Shown here: piece after piece, positions 7,824 through 17,975 of the stretch
Numbering within the stretch: position 1 is the stretch's first letter
How the letters are laid out: every line of letters starts with the position of its first letter
Assembly: GCF_900313025.1 (NCBI RefSeq)
Contig: NZ_OMPQ01000008.1
Coordinates: 632,092-696,091 of the forward strand
Source: Pseudophaeobacter sp. EL27
GTDB lineage: Bacteria > Pseudomonadota > Alphaproteobacteria > Rhodobacterales > Rhodobacteraceae
Reading direction: 5' to 3'
Length of the DNA stretch: 64,000 nt
Position numbers and translations under genes: made by a program
The notes under the pieces: generated by a model
Database searches by the model: none
Seen by the model: only the letters and a program-made list of their open reading frames with translations
What the model was told of the DNA's origin: nothing

Positions 7824-8983
7824 ACAAACCTCCCATTCTCTACGGTGGCGGCCCGATCTTTGATGGCCAAAGCCTGCACCAGGGCAGGATCGCCCGGTTT
7901 GAGGCAGGCAAGCTGGTCAGTCTCTTGCCAGACACTTCCGCCACAGCGCAGGAGCACTATGTCGACCTTGACGGCGACATCCTCAGCCCCGGTTATCTGG
8001 ATCTGCAGGTCAATGGCGGCGATGGCATCATGCTGAACGCTGAGCCCAACTGCGACGGTCTTGCGCGTATCGCCAAGGCCCACAGGCGGCTGGGCGCGGT
8101 GCAGATCCTGCCGACCTTGATCACTGACACCCCTCAAAAGACTGCGCAGGTCATCGACGCCACCCTTAAGGCGCTCAGGTCTGGGGTGCCCGGCATTGCC
8201 GGGCTGCATCTGGAAGGCCCCCATCTGGCCCAGAGCCGCAAAGGCGCCCATGACGCTGCACTGATCCGTCAGATGAGCGCGGCTGATCTGGATATGCTGC
8301 TTGCAGCTGCCAAGGCGCTGCCCGTTCTGATGGTGACCCTGGCGCCGGAAAACACCAGTCTGGATCAAATCAGAGCCCTGCGTGCGGCCGGGGTGGTCCT
8401 GTCGCTTGGACATAGCGATGCCCCCTGTGAACAGGCCATGGAGTATGCCGAGGCCGGCGTCTCCTGTGTCACCCATCTGTTCAACGCCATGAGCCCGCTG
8501 AACCATCGTGCTCCCGGCCTGGTCGGGGCCGCGCTGAGCGCTCCCAATCTAAACGCCGGGCTGATTGCCGATGGCATTCATGTACATCCTGCGGCGATGC
8601 GTGCCGCCTGGGCTGCCAAAATGTGTCGTCCCAGCCCCGAAGGTAAAATCTATCTAGTGAGCGACGCCATGGCCCCGGCAGGCAGCGATATCTCCTCCTT
8701 TGAACTGGAAGGCCGCCAGATCCTGCGAGGGGACGGGCGTCTCACCCTGGAGGACGGCACCCTGGCGGGGGCTGACCTTGACCTCACCACCGCGCTGCGG
8801 GTGCTGGTGACCCAGTGCGATATTTCCCTGCAAGAGGCCCTAACGGCCGCTGTCACCACCCCCCGGCAGGTGATCGGTCAATGGCCACAAGACAGCACCG
8901 CGCTTGGCATGGATGAGCTCGATTTCATTCGTATCCGAAGCGACCTGAGCACAGCGGCGCCACTCTGTGAGATCTCGCTCTAG
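7820..8983 (+). CDS. nagA: N-acetylglucosamine-6-phosphate deacetylase
   Basis: A 387-residue amidohydrolase. It contains LSPGYLDLQVNGGDG (residues about 55-69), GLHLEGPHL with the metal-binding Glu, SLGHSDA, VTHLFNAMSPLNHRAPGLVGAALS, and LVSDAMAPAG with the catalytic Asp. It removes acetate from GlcNAc-6-phosphate in amino-sugar and peptidoglycan recycling. The ATG overlaps the stop of the upstream kinase gene, so the two form one unit that converts GlcNAc to glucosamine-6-phosphate. It is convergent with the next gene, with only 11 bases between them. Confidence 0.95.
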   Translation: MNKPPILYGGGPIFDGQSLHQGRIARFEAGKLVSLLPDTSATAQEHYVDLDGDILSPGYLDLQVNGGDGIMLNAEPNCDGLARIAKAHRRLGAVQILPTLITDTPQKTAQVIDATLKALRSGVPGIAGLHLEGPHLAQSRKGAHDAALIRQMSAADLDMLLAAAKALPVLMVTLAPENTSLDQIRALRAAGVVLSLGHSDAPCEQAMEYAEAGVSCVTHLFNAMSPLNHRAPGLVGAALSAPNLNAGLIADGIHVHPAAMRAAWAAKMCRPSPEGKIYLVSDAMAPAGSDISSFELEGRQILRGDGRLTLEDGTLAGADLDLTTALRVLVTQCDISLQEALTAAVTTPRQVIGQWPQDSTALGMDELDFIRIRSDLSTAAPLCEISL

Positions 8984-8994
8984 CAGGCGCTCTG

Positions 8995-9909
8995 TTAGGG
9001 TGCCCAGAGATTTTGCTCGGTTGATTGAAACCACTTGGCCAGATGTTCGATCAAGGCGCGAATGCGCGCCGTCAGGTGGCGGCTGGGCGGATAGACCACA
9101 TAGAGCGGCAGCGGCTTGTCTTCGCGATCCGCAAAAAGCAGCTGCAGGCGTCCGGCGTCGATAAAGGGTTTCACGGTATAATAGGGACAGCGGGCAATGC
9201 CCTGTCCTCCGGCCGCCATATGGGCAACCGCGCGCGGGGAATTGGCGCGGAAACTGCCGTTCACCAGAACCGACGTGACCTTATCCTTATCCTTATCCTG
9301 AAACCGCCAGGTTTCCGGCTGCGCCGAGGATTGCAGCATAAGACAGTTATGGGTCGCCAGTGCCTTTGGGTGCCCCGGCTCACCATGTCGTTGCAGGTAG
9401 TCCGGCGCGGCCACAACCACCAGGCGCATGTCGCAGAGTTTGCGCGCCACCAGAGTCGAATCCTGCAGCTTGCCAAAACGAATGGCCAGATCAATGCCCT
9501 CTTCAACGATGGGTGCGTGGTAGTCCGACAACAGCATTTCGATCTGCACCTTCGGGTGGCTTTGCTGAAACGGCGTCACCGCCTGGACCAGCTCGCGGCT
9601 GCCAAATCCGGTGGGGGCTGTGAGCCGGATAGGGCCACCCAGCTCGGATTGGCGCTCCTGTATGACCCCCTCCATCTCGTCGATCTGATCCAGCAAAGGC
9701 AGGCAGCGCTCCAGATAGGCCTGGCCGGTATCGGTCAGGGTGACCGACCGTGTGGTGCGGTTAAACAGCTGCGCGCCCAGCCGTTCTTCCAGCCGGGCCA
9801 CATATTTGCTGGCCAGTTTGGTGCTGATGCCGATCTGGCGCGCGCCCGCGGTAAAGGAGTGCTGCGCCGCAACCGCAACAAAGGTCCGCATACAATCTAA
9901 CGTGTCCAT
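8995..9909 (-). CDS. LysR-family transcriptional regulator
   Basis: A 304-residue regulator. The N-terminal helix-turn-helix MRTFVAVAAQHSFTAGARQIGISTKLASKYVARLEERLGAQLFNRTTRSVTL is at about residues 7-58 and an effector domain follows. It is of the type often found divergent from redox or xenobiotic genes, and here faces a GST gene across about 190 bases. A pure TTATCC hexamer repeated three times (9281-9298) encodes an acidic/basic run QDKDKDK around residue 205, which looks like a replication-slippage insertion in a surface loop. The inducer is unknown. Confidence 0.93.
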   Translation of the reverse strand: MDTLDCMRTFVAVAAQHSFTAGARQIGISTKLASKYVARLEERLGAQLFNRTTRSVTLTDTGQAYLERCLPLLDQIDEMEGVIQERQSELGGPIRLTAPTGFGSRELVQAVTPFQQSHPKVQIEMLLSDYHAPIVEEGIDLAIRFGKLQDSTLVARKLCDMRLVVVAAPDYLQRHGEPGHPKALATHNCLMLQSSAQPETWRFQDKDKDKVTSVLVNGSFRANSPRAVAHMAAGGQGIARCPYYTVKPFIDAGRLQLLFADREDKPLPLYVVYPPSRHLTARIRALIEHLAKWFQSTEQNLWAP

Positions 9910-9986
9910 CGCCTGTTCCTTGGCCCGTACCTCACCTGATCAGGATATCTCATTATCCCCAATACGTACATACTCACTCCACAAAT

Positions 9987-10002
9987 GGGTGTATTATCAC
10001 CC
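9987..10002. promoter_or_regulatory. inverted repeat in the LysR-GST divergent promoter
   Basis: GGGTG, a 6-base AT-only spacer, then CACCC. It lies between the divergent LysR gene and the GST gene, about 100 bases from the latter, and is a candidate LysR binding site. No confident -35/-10 pair was picked. Confidence 0.4.
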
Positions 10003-10100
10003 CTACGTTCTGAATGTATTTCTTCCTCATCGAAACGGCGGCTCTCATCAGCTGCTTCCCACTCCCACCGCACCAGCGGTAAATCTCTGAGGAACATCCA

Positions 10101-10727
10101 ATGTCCAATACTCTGCGTATCCACAGCTTCCCTCTTTCCGGTCACGCGCACCGGGTTGAACTTTTTGCCAGCCTGGCGGGCATCGCTCATGAGGTGATCA
10201 ACGTTGATCTCGCCAGCGGCGAACAAAAGGGCGAGGCCTTTCTGGCGCTGAACCCTGCCGGTCAGGTGCCGGTGATCGAAGACGGTGAAGCTGTGATCAG
10301 CGATGCCAACGCCATCCTGGTTTATCTCGCCCGCAAATACGCCCCTGCCTATCTGCCCAGCGATCCTGTGGCCGAGGCCGAGGTGCAGAAGTTCCTGACC
10401 CTGGCCGCAGGCGAAGTCGCCTTTGGTCCCGCAGCAGCGCGGCTGATCAATGTCTTCAACGCGCCGCTTGATGCGGAATTCTGCAAGACCGTGGCTGAGC
10501 GTGTGCTAGGCAAGCTGGACGCCCACCTCGCGGGACGTGACTTTCTGGTTGGCACCACGCCTACAATCGCGGATGTGGCGATCTACTCTTATGTGGCTCA
10601 TGCCCCCGAAGGCGGCATCTCACTTGAGCCCTACGCGAATGTGCGCCGCCTGCTGAGCAATGTTGAGGGCCTGAAAGGCTTTAAGCCAATGCCAGTCACC
10701 CCTGTTGGCCTGCGCGCTGCCGCCTGA
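10101..10727 (+). CDS. glutathione S-transferase
   Basis: A 208-residue cytosolic GST. The N-terminal thioredoxin-like domain shows FPLSGHAHRVELFASLAG, the cis-Pro loop GQVPVIEDGE and the glutathione-binding SDANAILVYLA (about residues 60-75). The C-terminal helical domain carries the FLVGTTPTIADVAIYSY N-capping motif. The catalytic position holds Ser13. A GAGGA ribosome site precedes ATG by about 7 bases. It is divergent from the LysR gene and followed by a flavoprotein and a DUF1348 gene, which suggests one detoxification or redox unit under the LysR regulator. The actual substrate is unknown. Confidence 0.93.
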   Translation: MSNTLRIHSFPLSGHAHRVELFASLAGIAHEVINVDLASGEQKGEAFLALNPAGQVPVIEDGEAVISDANAILVYLARKYAPAYLPSDPVAEAEVQKFLTLAAGEVAFGPAAARLINVFNAPLDAEFCKTVAERVLGKLDAHLAGRDFLVGTTPTIADVAIYSYVAHAPEGGISLEPYANVRRLLSNVEGLKGFKPMPVTPVGLRAAA

Positions 10728-10835
10728 TTCTGCCCACTCACGACAGGTTCCGGGGCGTCACGCGCGCGCCGGAAACCCCTCCCTTGCAGTCTATCCTCCG
10801 CCCCCTTTCCGTCTTTACCCGTGATGAGGTCCGCC

Positions 10836-12956
10836 ATGTCCCCCGCCATCCCCGCCCCGCTTGACGACAGCCAAAATGCCTCCCCCTTCCATGCCGGGGA
10901 GCAGCAATTGCAAAGCGAAAACGGCAGCCGCGAGATGATGGAGAAGTTTGGCCGCAAGGTGATCCGTCCCTTTATGCCGGATCAACACCGGGCGTTTTTT
11001 GCCCAGCTGCCCTTTGTGGTGGTGGGGGCTGTAGACGCCGAGGGTTGGCCCTGGGCCAGTCTGTTTCCAGGTGCTCCGGGTTTTGCCCATAGCCCGGACA
11101 ATCGCCACCTGGACATCGCTTTGAACGCCGCACAGGCAGATCCAGTGCGCAGCGCCCTGCGCCCTGAGACGCCGCTCGGGCTGCTTGGGATTGAGCTGCA
11201 CAGTCGCCGCCGCAACCGGATGAACGGCCGTGTCGCAACGCTGGGGGAGGCCCAGATCCAGCTGCGTGTGGATCAGTCCTTTGGCAATTGCCCGCAGTAT
11301 ATCCAGCATCGTGACATCACCTTTCTGCGCGATCCCACCGACAGTACCTCGGCGCAGGCTTCGCCGCGCTTCACCGAGTTGGACGCGGAGGCCCGCAGAA
11401 AGATCGGATCGGCAGATGTCTTTTTTGTCGCCAGCGCAGTCGAAGCGCGTGACAATCCCACCAATGAAGGGGTCGATGTCTCGCATCGCGGCGGGCGGCC
11501 TGGTTTTGTACAGATCGATGGCAATAGCCTGATCATTCCCGATTTCCCCGGCAACAACCACTTCAATACCTTTGGGAATTTCCTGCTCAACCCCAAGGCC
11601 GGGCTGGTGTTTCCCGATTTTGCAACCGGCACATTGTTGATGCTCACCGGCACCACCGAGCTGCTGTCAAAGGATGCACCGGAAATTCGCGGCTTCCACG
11701 GCGCTGACCGGGGGTGGCGCTTTACCCTGGACCATGGGCTTTGGCTGCGCGATGCCTTGCCGTTTCGCGCAAAACTCGGCGCCTTCTCCCCGAACTCACT
11801 GATGGCAGATACCTGGGCAGAGAGCAGCGCACGCGCCAAACAGGAAGATGGCCGCAATGCCTGGCGCCGTTTTCGGGTCGCCCGGGTTGAGCAGGAAAGC
11901 GCGGTCATTCGCTCTTTTTATCTGGAGCCTGCTGATGCAGCCCCCCTGCTGCCCTTTGAGGCGGGTCAGTTTCTCACCCTGCGCGCCAGATCCCAAACCC
12001 CGCCCTCTGGGCAGGCGACAGGGCAAGTGCTGAGCCGAAGCTACACCGTCTCTTCTGCACCCGGCGAGCCCTACTACCGGATCTCGGTCAAACGCGAAGA
12101 ACAGGGCGAGATGTCGCGACTGCTGCATGACCAGATCACACCGGGCGATATACTTGAGGTGAAGGCGCCGCGCGGCTCTTTCTATATTGATCCTGCAGAG
12201 ACCCGCCCGGCGGTGCTCTTGGCGGGAGGGGTCGGCATCACACCGATGATTTCCATGGCCAACCATGTGATGCGCGAAGGGCTGCGCACCCGACATCTGC
12301 GCCCGCTAACCGTCTTGCATGCCAGCCGCGACAGTGCCCAACGTGCCTTTGCGGATGCCTTCCGCGCCATGCAGCAGGCAACCGAGGGCCAGATCCGTTA
12401 CCTGTCCATCATCAGCAACGCGGCTGAGGGTGAAAAACCCGGAGTGGACTACAACGGCACCGGGCATATCTCCGATGACACCCTGCGGCAGGTGCTGGCC
12501 CTGGATGACTATGATTTTTTCCTCTGCGGCCCGCCCCCCTTCATGCAGGGGATCTATGACAGCCTGCGCCGCCTCGGTGTGCGGGACGCCCGGATCTATG
12601 CCGAGAGTTTTGGCCCCGCCGCCCTGACTCGCACCGCCGACACCTCCGCCCCCTCCCAGCCTGCGGATCAACCCGCCAAAGATGAAGCCAAGGCCGCCGA
12701 AGTCCGCTTTGCCAGCCTTGAGGCCGCTGCCCCGTGGAGCGCAAAAGACGGCTCCTTGCTGGAGCTGGCAGAGGCCCAGGGGCTGACGCCCAGTTTCAGT
12801 TGCCGATCGGGATCCTGTGGCAGTTGCGCGACCAAACTCTCCCAAGGCAGCGTCAGTTATCGCAGCCCTCCCGCAGCGGAAGTGGACGCGGGTGAAGCCC
12901 TGCTGTGCTGCGCCCGCCCCGCCAAAGACAGTGCCCCCATAATTCTCGACATCTAA
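10836..12956 (+). CDS. three-module flavoprotein: PNPOx-like domain, FAD/NAD reductase, 2Fe-2S ferredoxin
   Basis: About 706 residues. The first 330 or so form a pyridoxamine-phosphate-oxidase-like FMN split barrel ([39 protein letters not shown]). A ferredoxin-reductase module follows with the FAD motif [12 protein letters not shown], the NAD-binding [14 protein letters not shown] and [11 protein letters not shown]-terminal plant-type 2Fe-2S domain has [13 protein letters not shown] and a last Cys in LLCCARP. It probably passes electrons from NAD(P)H through FAD and the cluster to FMN chemistry. The frame opens at GTG 10821, but GAGG at 10826 with 6-base spacing favours ATG 10836. Follows the GST gene and precedes a DUF1348 gene. 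Confidence 0.88.
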   Translation: MSPAIPAPLDDSQNASPFHAGEQQLQSENGSREMMEKFGRKVIRPFMPDQHRAFFAQLPFVVVGAVDAEGWPWASLFPGAPGFAHSPDNRHLDIALNAAQADPVRSALRPETPLGLLGIELHSRRRNRMNGRVATLGEAQIQLRVDQSFGNCPQYIQHRDITFLRDPTDSTSAQASPRFTELDAEARRKIGSADVFFVASAVEARDNPTNEGVDVSHRGGRPGFVQIDGNSLIIPDFPGNNHFNTFGNFLLNPKAGLVFPDFATGTLLMLTGTTELLSKDAPEIRGFHGADRGWRFTLDHGLWLRDALPFRAKLGAFSPNSLMADTWAESSARAKQEDGRNAWRRFRVARVEQESAVIRSFYLEPADAAPLLPFEAGQFLTLRARSQTPPSGQATGQVLSRSYTVSSAPGEPYYRISVKREEQGEMSRLLHDQITPGDILEVKAPRGSFYIDPAETRPAVLLAGGVGITPMISMANHVMREGLRTRHLRPLTVLHASRDSAQRAFADAFRAMQQATEGQIRYLSIISNAAEGEKPGVDYNGTGHISDDTLRQVLALDDYDFFLCGPPPFMQGIYDSLRRLGVRDARIYAESFGPAALTRTADTSAPSQPADQPAKDEAKAAEVRFASLEAAAPWSAKDGSLLELAEAQGLTPSFSCRSGSCGSCATKLSQGSVSYRSPPAAEVDAGEALLCCARPAKDSAPIILDI

Positions 12957-12994
12957 CCCCTTCAACTTCTCATTTGAACAAAAGGAGCCTCCCT

Positions 12995-13462
12995 ATGGAA
13001 ACCCGCCCACCTCTGCCGCCCTTTACCCGTGACAGCGCCATCCAAAAGGTGCGCCTGGCTGAAGATGGCTGGAACAGCCGCGATGCCGCCAAGGTGGCGC
13101 TGGCCTATACGCCGGACACCAAATGGCGCAACCGCGCAACTTTTGTCAGCAACCGCGCCGAAGCCCAGGCCTTTCTCGAGGCCAAATGGATCCGCGAGCT
13201 GGACTACCGCCTGATCAAGGAGCTCTGGGCCTTTACCGAAAACCGCATTGCAGTGCGCTATGCCTATGAATGGCACGATGACAGCGGCAACTGGTATCGC
13301 TCTTATGGCAATGAAAACTGGGAGTTTGCCGAAAACGGCTTGATGCAGAACCGCTTTGCCTGCATCAATGACCTGCCCATCCAGGAAGCAGAGCGCAAGT
13401 TCCACTGGGCGCTGGGGCGTCGCCCCGATGACCACCCCGGCCTGTCAGATCTGGGGCTCTGA
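12995..13462 (+). CDS. DUF1348 (NTF2-like/SnoaL-like) protein
   Basis: A 155-residue small alpha-plus-beta-barrel protein matching DUF1348 along its length: [71 protein letters not shown] and a C-terminal [15 protein letters not shown]. Such proteins are usually small enzymes or ligand binders; no reaction is established. An AAAGGAG ribosome site 7 bases before ATG 12995 fixes the start. It ends the GST-flavoprotein run, 38 bases after the flavoprotein. Confidence 0.9.
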   Translation: METRPPLPPFTRDSAIQKVRLAEDGWNSRDAAKVALAYTPDTKWRNRATFVSNRAEAQAFLEAKWIRELDYRLIKELWAFTENRIAVRYAYEWHDDSGNWYRSYGNENWEFAENGLMQNRFACINDLPIQEAERKFHWALGRRPDDHPGLSDLGL

Positions 13463-13469
13463 AAGGACA

Positions 13470-13502
13470 AGGAGCGACACTTTCAAGAAAGCTGTCGCTC
13501 CT
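13470..13502. terminator. hairpin between convergent genes
   Basis: Arms AGGAGCGACA and TGTCGCTCCT, with a further inner CTTTC/GAAAG pairing, form a long stem between the DUF1348 gene and the RND pump gene that ends toward it. No T-run on either strand, so termination strength is uncertain, though position suggests a shared terminator. Confidence 0.6.
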
Positions 13503-13519
13503 CTATGCGGATCAAGTGC

Positions 13520-16500
13520 TCAAAGCACATTCTCGCTGCGCTGGAACTGATCCACCCATTTGCGCACATCCACCATGTCAAAATAGACCGCGATCAGGGC
13601 CGGCAGCACAAGCAGCACTAGAACCATTGAGGCCAAGAGACCAAAGGCCACCGAGACCACGACAGGCACCAGAGTCTGTACCTGCGGGCTGGCCTCAAAC
13701 AGGATCGGCACCAGCCCGGCAATGGTGGTTGAGGTCGACAGCAGGATCGGCCGGAAACGGGCCCGCACCGCATTCAGAGAAGCGGCGACATAGTCATCCC
13801 CCTTCAGGTGAGTTTGGAAAAATGTCAAAAACAGGATCGCATTGTTGACGACAATCCCGGCCAGTGAGGCAAAGCCAATCAGGCTGGGCATCGAGATATC
13901 CATTCCCATCCCCCAATGGCCCAGAATGGTCCCAACCAGCGCAAAGGGGATCGACAACATCACCACAACCGGCAGCGAATAGGACCTGAACTGAAAGGCC
14001 AAAACCATATAAACCCCGACAAGTCCCAGCAGCAGCAGCTTCATCATGGAAGACTGCGATTCAGCCTGTTCAGCCGAAGCGCCGGAGATGCCAATCTCTA
14101 CACCGGGAAAGCTCTTTTGCAGCTCCGGGCCCAGCTCCTGCGTGATCACTGCGGAAATCTGCGCCGAGGTCACAGTGGCATTGTCGATCTTGCCGCGAAT
14201 GCGTGCCAGCGCCTTGCCGTTTTTACGGGTGATCGTCGGATAGCCCTGCGACAGGGTCATCTCGGCCACCGTCGACAGCGCCACCAGCTTGCCATCACCC
14301 ACCAGGATAGGGAAGCGCTCCAATTCGACCAGATTGGCCACCGTATCATCCAGTTTGACCCGCACTGCCATATCGGACTGGTTTGAGCGGAAGCTATCGG
14401 TCTCAGTGCCCTCAAAGGCGCTGCGCAACTGGTCCGAAACCACCTGGGGTGTCAACCCGACGAGGTAGCCATATTCATTCAGCGTCAGCTGCACCTCCTG
14501 TCGGCCACCATAGAAATCCTGAAAGGCCTCAACCACGTCGGACCGCGCCAGCAAGTTATTGCGCAGCTCCGTCGAGGCCGCCTCTAGCTCTTCCAGGTCA
14601 TACCCTGTGAGTTCAACATCCAGATCAAAGCCCCCAGGGCCCATCTCAGACTGCGAAAACGAAGACTGAACCAGATCGGGGATTGGCCCTGCAGCCGCGC
14701 GCCAGGCCTCGAGCACCGCATCAGCCGTGACATTGCGGGCAGAGCTGGTGAGCAGATCCACGGTGATCGTGGCGGTGTTGGATCCGTTGTCATAGACCTC
14801 AGAATTGACCGCATATTGGACCAGAACCCGCTCCACCAAGGGGGCGCCGCCCTCGGTATGTGGAGTCAGATCCTCATCCACCTGCCGCAGGCCTTCCAGC
14901 ACCTGATCAACCGTCGCAACCGTGCGGTCCCGGTTGATCCCGGAGGTCAGCGAGAAGCGGATTGTCAGAGTGTCGCTTTCGGTGGAAGGAAAACCGATCA
15001 TCTTGACCGAGCCAGAGGCGATAAGGCTGATCGACAGGATCAGAACCGCAAAAACCGAGCCCATCGTCAGATAGCGCCAGGACACCAGCCAAGTCACAAC
15101 GGGGAGCACGCAGCGCTCTTTTACCCATTCCAGCCCACGTTCCGCCAGACGGGGTTTATGAACCTCTGGTTTCCCCGGTTTACCATGGCTCAGGTGGTGC
15201 GGCAGGATGAAAAAGCCTTCAAACAGCGAAATCGCCAGGGTGATCAGCAGCACCAACGGGATAAACCGCAGGATCTGCCCCATGTCGCCAGCCAGGAACA
15301 GCAGGGGACCAAACACGCAGGCGGTTGTCAGAAAGGACGAGGAGACACCAGGCAGAACCTCCAGCGCCCCCCGCGCGGCGGCCTCAGCAGGACCGACCCG
15401 GGCGCGCCATTTGTCGATGTTTTCCGCAATAACAATGGAATCATCCATGATCAGCCCAACCGCCATCAGCAGCGCCACCAGAGTGATCATATTGATGGTG
15501 ATGCCCAGCAGGCTCATGACAAACAATGTGCCTAAAAAGGACACCGGCAGAGCCGCTGAAATCCACAGGGCTTCCTTCAGGGAAAAGAACAGCCACATGG
15601 TGAAAAACACCAGAACCAGCCCAACCGCGATATTCTCGCTAATCAAGTTCAGACGTTCTTCGACCAGTTCGGTCATATTGTTGGTCACGGTAATCCGAAA
15701 CGGATCCGGATAGGCCGCCCGTTCGGCACTCAAGACCTTTTCGACCTCCTCAAACACCCGAATACTGTCGGTGTTCTTGGATTTGGAAACCGAAATGATC
15801 GCAGCCTGATCGCCATCTATGTATGAGGCGATGTTTTCATCGGTATCCATCATCCGGACTTCGGCCAGATCGCGTAGCCGGACAAAGCTACCGGATGTGT
15901 TTTGCAAAACGATCAGGTCTTCAAGATCGGCAACCGAGCGCCGGGTGTCGGCGTAGCGCAGCACCAGACTGTTTTCTGCCAGATCAGCACTGCCAAGCGG
16001 TTGGCTCAGGCTTCGGGCCTTGATGGCATCAACGATATTGCGCGGCGACAGGCCAAACCGGTGCAGCGCCCCCTGATCAAACACCACCTGCAACTCGCGA
16101 TCGGTAATGCCCGAAACAGTGATTTCGGCAACGCCGGGCAATCCCCGCAATCTGTCCGCCAGCTGGTCGGCGTATTCGATCAGCCCCTGTTTTCCAGAAA
16201 TCCCCGAAACCGCCACCAGGGCAACCAGATCGCTGCGCGCCTGAATTTCCACCGTGGGGGTTTCGGCGTCGGTGGGGAAATCATTGATGCTCGACACCGC
16301 CGAAAAGACATCGTTGAAGAACAAGGTCAGATCGCCGCCCTCCTCCAACTCGGCGGTGGCCGTTGCCACACCATCAACCGAAAGGCAGGTCAGCTCGGTC
16401 ATTCCAGAGGTGCCGATGAGGGCCGCTTCCAACGGTGTACAGATTTCCTCATCCACATCCCGCGCCGAAGCACCGGGGTAGACCACACGGGCCGCCACGG

Positions 16501-16624
16501 TAGAGGCCGTGAACTCGGGGAAGGTCTCGCGCTCCAGATTGCTGAGAACACCAACACCCAGGATACAAAGCAGCGCCATGATCAGGTTGGAGGCAACCGG
16601 GTGGCGAACAAAAAAGGGGATCAT
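13520..16624 (-). CDS. RND-family efflux transporter permease
   Basis: A 1034-residue inner-membrane pump of the AcrB/MexB superfamily. It starts MIPFFVRHPVASNLIMALLCILGVGVLSNLERETFPEF, with TM1 at about 12-30, a periplasmic loop, then six helices including the proton-relay region MAVGLIMDDSIVIAENIDKWRA. The second half repeats the layout and ends with the LVLPALIAVYFD helix. The start at 16624 follows AAGGGAA and lies one base after the adaptor stop; an upstream in-frame codon is less likely. It works with the adaptor encoded just upstream. No TolC-like outer-membrane gene lies in the window and the substrate cannot be read from sequence. Confidence 0.95.
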   Translation of the reverse strand: MIPFFVRHPVASNLIMALLCILGVGVLSNLERETFPEFTASTVAARVVYPGASARDVDEEICTPLEAALIGTSGMTELTCLSVDGVATATAELEEGGDLTLFFNDVFSAVSSINDFPTDAETPTVEIQARSDLVALVAVSGISGKQGLIEYADQLADRLRGLPGVAEITVSGITDRELQVVFDQGALHRFGLSPRNIVDAIKARSLSQPLGSADLAENSLVLRYADTRRSVADLEDLIVLQNTSGSFVRLRDLAEVRMMDTDENIASYIDGDQAAIISVSKSKNTDSIRVFEEVEKVLSAERAAYPDPFRITVTNNMTELVEERLNLISENIAVGLVLVFFTMWLFFSLKEALWISAALPVSFLGTLFVMSLLGITINMITLVALLMAVGLIMDDSIVIAENIDKWRARVGPAEAAARGALEVLPGVSSSFLTTACVFGPLLFLAGDMGQILRFIPLVLLITLAISLFEGFFILPHHLSHGKPGKPEVHKPRLAERGLEWVKERCVLPVVTWLVSWRYLTMGSVFAVLILSISLIASGSVKMIGFPSTESDTLTIRFSLTSGINRDRTVATVDQVLEGLRQVDEDLTPHTEGGAPLVERVLVQYAVNSEVYDNGSNTATITVDLLTSSARNVTADAVLEAWRAAAGPIPDLVQSSFSQSEMGPGGFDLDVELTGYDLEELEAASTELRNNLLARSDVVEAFQDFYGGRQEVQLTLNEYGYLVGLTPQVVSDQLRSAFEGTETDSFRSNQSDMAVRVKLDDTVANLVELERFPILVGDGKLVALSTVAEMTLSQGYPTITRKNGKALARIRGKIDNATVTSAQISAVITQELGPELQKSFPGVEIGISGASAEQAESQSSMMKLLLLGLVGVYMVLAFQFRSYSLPVVVMLSIPFALVGTILGHWGMGMDISMPSLIGFASLAGIVVNNAILFLTFFQTHLKGDDYVAASLNAVRARFRPILLSTSTTIAGLVPILFEASPQVQTLVPVVVSVAFGLLASMVLVLLVLPALIAVYFDMVDVRKWVDQFQRSENVL

Positions 16625-16625
16625 T

Positions 16626-17975
16626 TCAATTCCCTTCAGCCGCAGCAGCAACAGGCACCGGCGCAAGTTTCATGCCCGCAACTGGGGGGCTGGGCAGGCC
16701 CAGAACCAGCGTCTCGCCGCCACTCAGACCAGACTGGATGATCACATCGCCGCCGACCACCTCACCAGGCACCACCTCACGGATGGCCAGTCGATCATCC
16801 TTATCCGCCAGATAGACAAAGGGCTTTCCCTCATCGCTCACATGCAGGGCGTGGCGCGGCACCGCGATACTATCCGGCCTCGGTGCGCTGGAGAAAACCA
16901 CACGGACAAAGCTGCCGGTATGCAAGGGCGGACGGCGCAGCCCCTGTTGCGCCACCAGCGGATCCGCGACCCTGACCACGATCCCCATGGTGCCGGTATC
17001 TGCGTCCATTGTACCACGCAGGCGCACAACTTCGGCCTCCCAGGGGGCAAATTGCTCCAGCGTCGGCAGCTCCACATGGGCGCTCACCCCGGCGCGCTGC
17101 AGGGCCTCGATGAATTGACTGGTGTCAAAACTGCTGCTTTGCAAAAACGTGTTCTTCGGACCAGAAAAGACAACTGGACCAAAGCTGCTAGGCTGCACCT
17201 CGGCCGTCACCTCAGCCGCGGCGGTGCTGTCCAGGGACAACAGCGTATCACCAGTTCTGACAAACTGCCCGACCTCGATACTCTTGCTGGCCACCCGGCC
17301 CCGGAATGGTGCCGTGATAGTCGATTTCTCCAGCGCCCGGTCGGCCTCTGCCAATTCCGCCTGACGCACCGCCTGCGTGGCCAGCAACGCATCCCGCTTG
17401 GCTGGGAAAAGCGACAGGGTATTGGTGAGATTGGTCACCGAAGTCTGCTGCGCCAGATAGGATTTTTCTGCGGTATCAACCGTGGCCTGGGTGCCCGCCC
17501 CGCGCTCCAGCAAGGATTTCACCCGTGCCAGTTCGGCCTCGGCCACCTTGAAAATGCGTTGCTCGACCAAAAGCAGCCGCTCAGCGTTTTCTTCCTCGCG
17601 GGCCAGCTCGGCCAGGTCGGCCTCGACCGCGGATATATTGGCCAGTGTCTTTTGCCGTGACAGCTCATTATCCGTCTGGTCGATCTCAACCAGAATGGTG
17701 CCCGCCCCGACGATGCTGCCCGTATTTAACCCACTAGATACTGCGAGAACGCGGCCCTCGACCTCGGAAATTGCCGTCCAGCTATGCTCCGCTTCGACCC
17801 GGCCAAAGCCCTCGGCGCTGGCGATGATCTCCCGACGCACCACTGGCTGAACCCGCACCGCCAATTCGGCCTCTGGTGGTGTGCTCACCTGTGGTTCCGG
17901 ACGAGAGGTCATCCAGACAAAACCCAGAATGCCCACGGCAAGCGGGGGCAAGACAAGAAAAGGGCGAAGGTTCAT
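16626..17975 (-). CDS. RND efflux periplasmic adaptor (membrane fusion protein)
   Basis: A 449-residue HlyD-type adaptor. It has an N-terminal signal-anchor helix (MNLRPFLVLPPLAVGILGFVWM), a first half-lipoyl segment (AISEVEGRVLAVSSGLNTGSIVGAGTILVEID), a coiled-coil hairpin (residues about 95-190, rich in A, E, L), a second half-lipoyl segment (STITAPFRGRVASKSIEVGQFVRTGDTLLSLD) and beta-barrel domains. It bridges the RND pump to an outer-membrane channel. ATG 17975 is preceded by AAAGGT at 8 bases; the longer open frame to 18128 lacks coding character. The pump gene follows after one base. Confidence 0.93.
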   Translation of the reverse strand: MNLRPFLVLPPLAVGILGFVWMTSRPEPQVSTPPEAELAVRVQPVVRREIIASAEGFGRVEAEHSWTAISEVEGRVLAVSSGLNTGSIVGAGTILVEIDQTDNELSRQKTLANISAVEADLAELAREEENAERLLLVEQRIFKVAEAELARVKSLLERGAGTQATVDTAEKSYLAQQTSVTNLTNTLSLFPAKRDALLATQAVRQAELAEADRALEKSTITAPFRGRVASKSIEVGQFVRTGDTLLSLDSTAAAEVTAEVQPSSFGPVVFSGPKNTFLQSSSFDTSQFIEALQRAGVSAHVELPTLEQFAPWEAEVVRLRGTMDADTGTMGIVVRVADPLVAQQGLRRPPLHTGSFVRVVFSSAPRPDSIAVPRHALHVSDEGKPFVYLADKDDRLAIREVVPGEVVGGDVIIQSGLSGGETLVLGLPSPPVAGMKLAPVPVAAAAEGN

